Source: Comamonadaceae bacterium (GTDB taxonomy: Bacteria; Pseudomonadota; Gammaproteobacteria; Burkholderiales; Burkholderiaceae_C). Taken from it: a stretch of 9,680 bases of DNA. The notes beneath the pieces were generated by a model. It was given only the letters and a program-made list of their open reading frames with translations, made no database searches and was not told the DNA's origin. Each line of letters starts with the position of its first letter. The first letter of the stretch is position 1. Positions 1 through 4,831 of the stretch are shown piece by piece. A program made the translations under genes and the position numbers. Where the stretch lies: NCBI GenBank assembly GCA_947374105.1, contig CANCAO010000037.1, forward strand, positions 1 to 9,680. The letters run 5' to 3'.

Positions 1-3
1 GTC

Positions 4-1524
4 ATGATCAGCCCCCCCCCCCAAGCGTTCGACAAGACGTCTGAGAGTGAAGGAAAAGCCCTGCGCGATGCATTGCATGAGCCAAGGCTGCGTCAAGAAA
101 AGTTGGAAGCGTTGGAATCTCAAAGTGAGCAACTGCAACGTTCACAGAATGAACTCGGTGCTTTACAAGCACGCTATCTACATCTCTATAACATCGCGCC
201 CGTAGGCTACTGGAGCATTAACGGGGCAGGACTGGTCGTGCACGCCAACCTCACTGTTGCTGCGCTACTTGGCCTGGGGCGATCCGAGCTTGTCCAGCAA
301 CCGATCACCAACTTCATACTCCCGGAAGATCAGAACATCTTTTTCTTGCTGCGCAAGAAAGTCATTGAAACCGGCAAACCACAGTTCTGCGAATTGCGGT
401 TCGTCAATAAAGGGGGCACCCCATTCTGGGCGCATATGGACGCCACTGCCTTGCCAAAGCAAGACAGCACGCCTACCTTGGAAATTGTGCTGACCGATAT
501 CACCCAACGCAAACTAGCCGATCTTGCGCTACGCGACACCAATGCTTACGTTGAAGCACTGATCAAATTCTCCAATGGGCCAATCGTCATATGGGATTCG
601 CAATTGCGCATTACCCGGTTCAATCACGCCTTTGAATTGTTGAGCGGACGCACTGAAGCAGAGGTTCTCGGGCAATCATTGGAGTTGTTAGTTCCAACGG
701 ATCATCTCGAAAAAACCAGGGCGTTGATTCAGCAGACATTGACCGGGGAACTATGGAACAAGGTCGAAATTGATATTCAACACCGAGACCAATCAATACG
801 AAAATTTGAATGGGATTCGGCCTGCCTGACTGCACAGGACACTTCAACGATTCAATCCATCATGGCTCAGGGGCAGGACGTCACAGACAAGAAAAATGCA
901 GAGGAAGACGTCAATCGCCAGGTCATCAAACTTCACAACTCATTCTTGGGAACCGTGGAGTTGGCCAGCAACATGAGTACCATCCGCGACCCTTACACCG
1001 CAGAGCACGCACGGCGCGTCAGCCATATTGCGGTGGCCATCAGCGTTGACCTTGGATTCACTGCCCACCAGCAAGAAGGGTTACGCATTGCGGGCTATCT
1101 GCACGACATCGGGAAAATCAGCGTTCCTTCCGATATCTTGGCCAAACCAGGCAAGATTACTCAAGTTGAATATCTGCTGCTTCAGGGGCATGCTCAAGTA
1201 GGCTATGAATTGCTGAAAAACGTTCCCTTCCCATGGGAGGCGGTCGCCCAAGTTGCCCTACAGCACCATGAACGCATGGACGGCAGCGGCTACCCACAAG
1301 GCCTAAAAGGCGAGGCAATCACTTTAAATGCCCGCATCATTGCCGTGGCTGATGTGGTGGAGGCCATGTCATCACACCGGCCCTATCGTCCGGCATTAGG
1401 GATTGACGCAGCGTTGGCGGAAATCGAGCGTGGGCGCGGAACGCAATTTGACGCCGATGTGGTCGATGCTTGTTTGCGATTGTTTCGGGATAAAGGCTAC
1501 GTGATTCCGTCCGGTTCTAGCTGA
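4..1524 (+). CDS. PAS-PAS-HD-GYP domain protein, putative cyclic di-GMP phosphodiesterase
   Basis: Predicted cytoplasmic signalling enzyme of 506 residues. No membrane segment or signal peptide is visible. Residues about 15-52 are charged and Leu/Gln-rich, suggesting a coiled coil. A first PAS domain spans about 54-170 and ends in the PAC-like TDITQRK (164-170). A second PAS spans about 177-297 and ends in DVTDKK. The C-terminal HD-GYP domain (about 310-500) has H335, HDIGK (367-371), H396, HHERMDGSGYP (421-431) and VAD (448-450), so the expected metal ligands and the GYP signature are intact. Known members of this family hydrolyse c-di-GMP to pGpG and/or GMP; activity here is inferred. No GGDEF or EAL domain is present. 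The start is uncertain: ATG at 4 is the first visible Met, the frame is open to the window edge, and a run of 11 C follows in codons 3-7. Base composition looks more A/T-rich than the neighbours, which may hint at a different origin. It converges on the tRNA operon. Confidence 0.88.
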   Translation: MISPPPQAFDKTSESEGKALRDALHEPRLRQEKLEALESQSEQLQRSQNELGALQARYLHLYNIAPVGYWSINGAGLVVHANLTVAALLGLGRSELVQQPITNFILPEDQNIFFLLRKKVIETGKPQFCELRFVNKGGTPFWAHMDATALPKQDSTPTLEIVLTDITQRKLADLALRDTNAYVEALIKFSNGPIVIWDSQLRITRFNHAFELLSGRTEAEVLGQSLELLVPTDHLEKTRALIQQTLTGELWNKVEIDIQHRDQSIRKFEWDSACLTAQDTSTIQSIMAQGQDVTDKKNAEEDVNRQVIKLHNSFLGTVELASNMSTIRDPYTAEHARRVSHIAVAISVDLGFTAHQQEGLRIAGYLHDIGKISVPSDILAKPGKITQVEYLLLQGHAQVGYELLKNVPFPWEAVAQVALQHHERMDGSGYPQGLKGEAITLNARIIAVADVVEAMSSHRPYRPALGIDAALAEIERGRGTQFDADVVDACLRLFRDKGYVIPSGSS

Positions 1525-1538
1525 CGGCGTAGCGTTAG

Positions 1539-1615
1539 TGGTCAGCCCGGAGGGACTCGAACCCCCTACCCATGTCTTAGAAGGACATTGCTCTATCCGG
1601 ATGAGCTACGGGCTG
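1539..1615 (-). tRNA. tRNA-Arg(TCT), CCA encoded
   Basis: Read on the minus strand this folds as a complete cloverleaf. The 7-bp acceptor CAGCCCG/CGGGCTG is followed by TA at positions 8-9. The D arm is GCTC/GAGC with a 9-base loop. The anticodon arm is ATGTC/GACAT with loop CTTCTAA, giving anticodon TCT (plus-strand 1579-1581), which reads AGA/AGG arginine codons. A 5-base variable loop follows, then T arm GGGGG/CCCTC with loop TTCGAGT. The discriminator is A and the 3' CCA is encoded at 1541-1539. The gene lies 18 bases downstream of tRNA-Pro and is probably processed from the same precursor. Its first base is C rather than the more usual G, but it pairs correctly. Confidence 0.95.
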
Positions 1616-1633
1616 AGACTGAGTGAAATGTGA

Positions 1634-1710
<77 letters not shown>

Positions 1711-1719
1711 ACTGCGTGT

Positions 1720-1725
1720 ATTCTA
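1720..1725 (-). promoter_or_regulatory. Probable -10 element of the tRNA-Pro/tRNA-Arg operon
   Basis: On the minus strand this reads TAGAAT, one mismatch from the sigma-70 consensus TATAAT. It ends 9 bases before the first base of tRNA-Pro, the close spacing expected for a tRNA operon with a very short leader. No convincing -35 hexamer is visible at 16-18 bp spacing, so the call rests on the -10 match and position only. Confidence 0.4.
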
Positions 1726-1777
1726 ACCGGTTTGACTCAGCCTCCTGACCACTGTTGGCAGTGATTTCCAAACATCA

Positions 1778-2542
1778 ATGTCCTTCCCCACTCATCCCCT
1801 GCACTGGCTTGAACCGGGGCAAGACTTCCCCCCGCTGACGCAGGCATGGCGCGCCGACTCAGAAGCCCCAGGGCTTCTGGCGATGGGGAATCACCTTGAC
1901 ACGGCGACGCTTTGCAAAGCCTATGGTGGCGGCATTTTTCCTTGGTTCAGTGAGGGGCAACCAGTGCTGTGGTGGAGTCCTGATCCGCGCATGGTGCTCG
2001 ATGTTGCTGAGTTTCGATTACATCGATCACTGAAGAAAAAATTGCAAGCGTTCCACGCATCTAACCAATGCGAAATCAAAATAGACACGGCCTTCCCTCA
2101 AGTGATACAGGCCTGTGCCAGCAGCCCGCGAGAAGGCCAGGCTGGCACATGGATCGTGCCCCAAATGGTGCGGGCCTACCAGGCGCTGCACCAAGCGGGT
2201 TTTGCGCACAGCGTCGAGACCTGGATCAACGGTGAGTTGGTGGGCGGGCTTTATTGCGTGGCGCTGGGCAAAAGCGTGTTTGGCGAGTCCATGTTCACAC
2301 GGGTGCCTGACGCCTCCAAAATTGCGCTCGCAGCCTTGGTTTGCTTTTGTCAGCACCACGGGATCCAGCGCATTGACTGCCAGCAAAACACCCGGCATCT
2401 GGCCTCATTGGGTGCTCACGAAGTGGCACGGTCTGATTTTGTGAAAGGCATTGAGCACGACCAACACAAATCAGCACCCCCATGGCATTTCGACCCTCTA
2501 TACTGGCGTGAACTCATCCCCGAACCATCGGAATCCACGTGA
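1778..2542 (+). CDS. aat: Leucyl/phenylalanyl-tRNA--protein transferase
   Basis: Cytoplasmic aminoacyltransferase of 254 residues, full length for the family. It moves Leu or Phe from charged tRNA to proteins with N-terminal Arg or Lys, creating a primary destabilising residue for ClpS/ClpAP. Family motifs visible are GGGIFPWF (50-57), WWSPDPR (65-71), GTWI (123-126), an AHSVE segment followed by LVGG, and GESMF (169-173). The ATG at 1778 gives the expected N-terminus, shortly before the conserved GLLAMG segment. No good Shine-Dalgarno sequence is visible upstream. The stop codon overlaps the GTG of bpt (GTGA), so the two are almost certainly translationally coupled. A hairpin with CACTG/CAGTG arms (1750-1763) lies in the leader, of unknown significance. 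Confidence 0.96.
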   Translation: MSFPTHPLHWLEPGQDFPPLTQAWRADSEAPGLLAMGNHLDTATLCKAYGGGIFPWFSEGQPVLWWSPDPRMVLDVAEFRLHRSLKKKLQAFHASNQCEIKIDTAFPQVIQACASSPREGQAGTWIVPQMVRAYQALHQAGFAHSVETWINGELVGGLYCVALGKSVFGESMFTRVPDASKIALAALVCFCQHHGIQRIDCQQNTRHLASLGAHEVARSDFVKGIEHDQHKSAPPWHFDPLYWRELIPEPSEST

Positions 2543-3276
2543 CGCATCTCAAGGACCTGCCCCTTCAGAGCTTGCAGTTTTACTCCACGGCCCCCTACCC
2601 GTGCAGTTACCTGGCTGACAGACAAGCACGCTCACAAGTCGCAACACCCAGTCACTTGATCAACAACGCGACCTACTCAGAATTGGTCGCCAAGGGGTTT
2701 CGTCGAAGCGGCATGTTCACCTATCGGCCCAATTGCGACAGTTGCCAAGCCTGCACACCGTTGCGGGTGGTGGTCAGCCAATTCAGGCCCGATCGCAGCC
2801 AACGCAGAGCCCATCAACGCCATCAAACATTGCTGGCACGAATTACAAAATTATGTTTTGTGTCCGAACACTACCAACTTTATCTGCGCTACCAAAATGA
2901 TCGCCATGCGGGCGGCGGCATGGACCAGGACAGCATCGACCAGTACAACCAGTTTCTGCTTCAAAGCAGAGTGAATTCCCGGCTCATCGAATTCCGAGAA
3001 CCGCTGGCGGACGGGACACCGGGTGCCCTAAAGATGGTCTCCATTCTTGACGTGTTGGACGACGGCCTCTCAGCGGTGTACACCTTTTACGAGCCCGACC
3101 CCACGGCCAGTTTTGGCACCTACGGCATCCTTTGGCAGATCGAGCAGGCCAAGCTGATCGGGCTTGACCATGTTTACCTGGGCTACTGGATTGAAGACAG
3201 CCCCAAAATGAACTACAAGGCCAAGTTTGGTGCCCACGAAGTTTTCGTCAATGGGGCTTGGGTGACTTCACCCTGA
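2539..3276 (+). CDS. bpt: Aspartate/glutamate leucyltransferase (bacterial Ate-like N-degron enzyme)
   Basis: Cytoplasmic enzyme of 245 residues that transfers Leu from leucyl-tRNA to N-terminal Asp or Glu, feeding the same ClpS/ClpAP route as aat upstream. The N-terminal half carries the arginyltransferase-type N domain with [11 protein letters not shown] (15-25) and the cysteine cluster CDSCQAC (66-72). With C22 these are the conserved cysteines of the family. The C-terminal half shows the acyltransferase-like core, with [17 protein letters not shown] near the end. The GTG start at 2539 is chosen because it places the conserved [12 protein letters not shown] motif at residue 4 and overlaps the aat stop by four bases. 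GGAA about 7 bases upstream can serve as a weak ribosome binding site. Often annotated 'arginyltransferase', but this bacterial subfamily is known to use Leu. Confidence 0.95.
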   Translation: MTHLKDLPLQSLQFYSTAPYPCSYLADRQARSQVATPSHLINNATYSELVAKGFRRSGMFTYRPNCDSCQACTPLRVVVSQFRPDRSQRRAHQRHQTLLARITKLCFVSEHYQLYLRYQNDRHAGGGMDQDSIDQYNQFLLQSRVNSRLIEFREPLADGTPGALKMVSILDVLDDGLSAVYTFYEPDPTASFGTYGILWQIEQAKLIGLDHVYLGYWIEDSPKMNYKAKFGAHEVFVNGAWVTSP

Positions 3277-3278
3277 GG

Positions 3279-3340
3279 TGCTACAAAAATAATAGCTTCT
3301 TGTGCATATTTACAAAGGTCTACAGGCATAAATCTCATAA
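3279..3340. repeat. Comamonadaceae-type intergenic repeat between convergent genes
   Basis: This A/T-rich block fills the 76-base gap between the converging bpt and tupC-like genes. Its pattern is GCTAC, then A-rich, then ATAGCTTCTTGTGC, then TTTACAAAG, then CTACAGGC. It resembles a short dispersed intergenic repeat that I recall as common in Rhodoferax, Polaromonas and Acidovorax genomes; this is recalled, not searched. Directly visible are a small hairpin GCTA (3280-3283)/TAGC (3293-3296), a TTGT/ACAA pair around the centre, and an AAATTT-CTC-AAATTT hairpin (3339-3353) touching the tupC-like stop codon. It may help end transcription from both sides, but there is no GC stem with a U tract. 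Confidence 0.55.
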
Positions 3341-3352
3341 ATTTCTCAAATT

Positions 3353-4081
3353 TCAGGCTAGCTCACCTCGTACAAACAAATCGGCCGCCTCAGAGACCGA
3401 GCGCAAATGATCGTGGTCAAAAAATGCTTTTACCGGCAAGTCGGCCAGCACGCGCCCACCCTCCAGATACACCACGCGGCTCGCCAGACGCTTGACCTGG
3501 CCCAGATTATGACTGGCAAAAATCAGCGTCATGGGTTGGGATGACGCTGCGCTGGGGGTGGGGCTTTGTGTGAATTCCGCAATAAGTTGCTCAACCTCGC
3601 GCTTGGCGTGCGGATCCAGGCTGGCCGTGGGCTCATCCAGCAGCAGCACGTTAGGCTTCAAGGCCCAAGCCCGGGCCAGCGCCAAGCGCTGTTGCTGCCC
3701 GCCCGACAGGGTTTTGGCCTGGCGTTCAGCCAATGGACTCAGGCCAACGCGGGCCAGTGCGTCCAAAGCCACGGCCTGTGCCTCAGACCAACGCACACCG
3801 CGCAGCCACAGACCCAGCGCAACATTGTTCTGAGCTGATGTACGCAGCATGAAGGGTTGCTGAAACAACATGGCCTGTGTGGCTTGGGGCTCGCACTGAC
3901 GATGGCCCGCAGTGGCTGATACCAAACCGTGCAATAGCCTGAGCAAGGTGCTTTTTCCACTGCCGTTAGCCCCCACCAAAGCCACCGATTCACCCGCAGA
4001 GATGGACAGATTCACGCCCGACAGTGCCCGCACCTTGCGGTAGTGCACCTCAGCATTTGACAGCTCAAACAACACGCTCAT
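3353..4081 (-). CDS. tupC: ABC transporter ATP-binding protein, tungstate-type (TupC-like)
   Basis: ATPase of 242 residues that would drive the permease encoded just upstream. All ABC motifs are present: Walker A GANGSGKST (37-45), Q-loop Q74, signature LSGGQ (125-129), Walker B VLLLDEP (145-151), D-loop SLD (154-156) and switch H191. A Ser/Pro-rich stretch of about 13 residues (171-183) sits between the D-loop helix and the switch strand and is probably a surface loop. The start at 4081 is chosen because its ATG overlaps the permease stop as ATGA, and the protein then begins in the usual way. An upstream in-frame ATG at 4132 would add 17 unlikely residues inside the permease gene. Tungstate as substrate is inferred from the partner permease; molybdate or another anion is possible. 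Confidence 0.88.
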   Translation of the reverse strand: MSVLFELSNAEVHYRKVRALSGVNLSISAGESVALVGANGSGKSTLLRLLHGLVSATAGHRQCEPQATQAMLFQQPFMLRTSAQNNVALGLWLRGVRWSEAQAVALDALARVGLSPLAERQAKTLSGGQQQRLALARAWALKPNVLLLDEPTASLDPHAKREVEQLIAEFTQSPTPSAASSQPMTLIFASHNLGQVKRLASRVVYLEGGRVLADLPVKAFFDHDHLRSVSEAADLFVRGELA

Positions 4082-4821
4082 GGGAGTTGCCCTGCACGGG
4101 TGGTTAGGGGCAGTGCAGCACCATCTTGGCACTCGCGCCAGTGGCGCACAGTGGCAATCAGGGCATTGAGTACAAGCACCACGCCCAGCAAGATCAGTCC
4201 CAGTGCCAGCGCCAAGGGTAAGTCGCCCTTGCTGGTCTCCAGCGCGATGGCTGTGGTCATTACGCGGGTAAAGCCGTCAATATTGCCGCCAACAATCATC
4301 ACCGCGCCCACTTCTGAAATGGCGCGGCCAAAGGAGGCAATCAGCACCGTGAGTAAAGCATAGCGCTCGTCCCAAGCAAGCAGCAGGCTGCGCATCAAGG
4401 GGCGGGCGCCAAGCGAGCGCAGTTGCTCGCCATGCGCATTGTCTGCATCCTCCACAGCCTGACGGGTCAGCGCGGTGACAACCGGCAACACCAGCAACGC
4501 CTGCGCCAAAACCATGGCCTTGAAGCTGAACAGCCAGCCCAAAGAACCCAGCGGGCCCGAGCGCGACAAGAGCAGGTACACCAGCAAGCCCACCACGACT
4601 GAGGGCAAAGCCAGCAGCGTGTTCAGGCCCGTGAGCACGGCCTCGCGCCCGGTAAAGCGCGCTACGCCCAGCCAAGCCCCTAGCACCAGACCCAAGCCGC
4701 AAGCCAACAGGCAGGCCGTGGCGCTAACGGCCAGCGAGCGACCCACGATGGCCAGCAGAGCCGGATCGAGATTGATCATGAGTTGCAGCGCGGTGACCGC
4801 GCTTGAGGAGAGCGTGGACAT
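4078..4821 (-). CDS. tupB: ABC transporter permease, tungstate-type (TupB-like)
   Basis: Inner-membrane permease of 247 residues with about five hydrophobic segments (roughly 24-52, 65-86, 100-120, 155-180, 201-224). An EAA-like cytoplasmic loop lies around 130-150 (EDADNAHGEQLRSLGA). The segments GRAISEVGAVMIVGGN (165-180) and TTAIALETSKGD (189-200) are characteristic of TupB/WtpB-type oxyanion permeases, and I take them as the main evidence for tungstate. It starts 10 bases after the polA stop on the same strand and overlaps the ATPase gene by four bases, so polA-tupB-tupC may be read as one message. No strong Shine-Dalgarno is seen before ATG 4821. A second Met at residue 15 is an alternative start. 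No tupA-like binding-protein gene is next to it in this window. Confidence 0.87.
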   Translation of the reverse strand: MSTLSSSAVTALQLMINLDPALLAIVGRSLAVSATACLLACGLGLVLGAWLGVARFTGREAVLTGLNTLLALPSVVVGLLVYLLLSRSGPLGSLGWLFSFKAMVLAQALLVLPVVTALTRQAVEDADNAHGEQLRSLGARPLMRSLLLAWDERYALLTVLIASFGRAISEVGAVMIVGGNIDGFTRVMTTAIALETSKGDLPLALALGLILLGVVLVLNALIATVRHWRECQDGAALPLTTRAGQLP

Positions 4822-4831
4822 GGCGCAGGTT

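Noticed and set aside
1521..1538. Hairpin CTGACG/CGTTAG directly beyond the tRNA-Arg CCA as a terminator
   Set aside because: Only six pairs with one wobble and no T run on either strand; it may be a tRNA trailer structure but cannot be supported as a terminator.
1750..1763. Hairpin CACTG-TTGG-CAGTG in the aat leader as an operator or attenuator
   Set aside because: Five-base stem with no other regulatory feature around it; likely by chance.
3339..3353. AAATTT-CTC-AAATTT hairpin as an intrinsic terminator
   Set aside because: The stem is all A/T and no U tract follows, so it would be too weak; kept only as part of the repeat description.
3275..3368. GAGGTG/CACCTC inverted repeat spanning the bpt-tupC gap
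   Set aside because: Six bases with arms more than 80 bases apart, each within coding ends; expected by chance.
4082..4132. Upstream ATG at 4132 as start of the ABC ATPase
   Set aside because: It would add 17 residues rich in Cys/Pro/Arg, encoded within the permease gene. The ATGA overlap at 4081 gives a standard ABC N-terminus.
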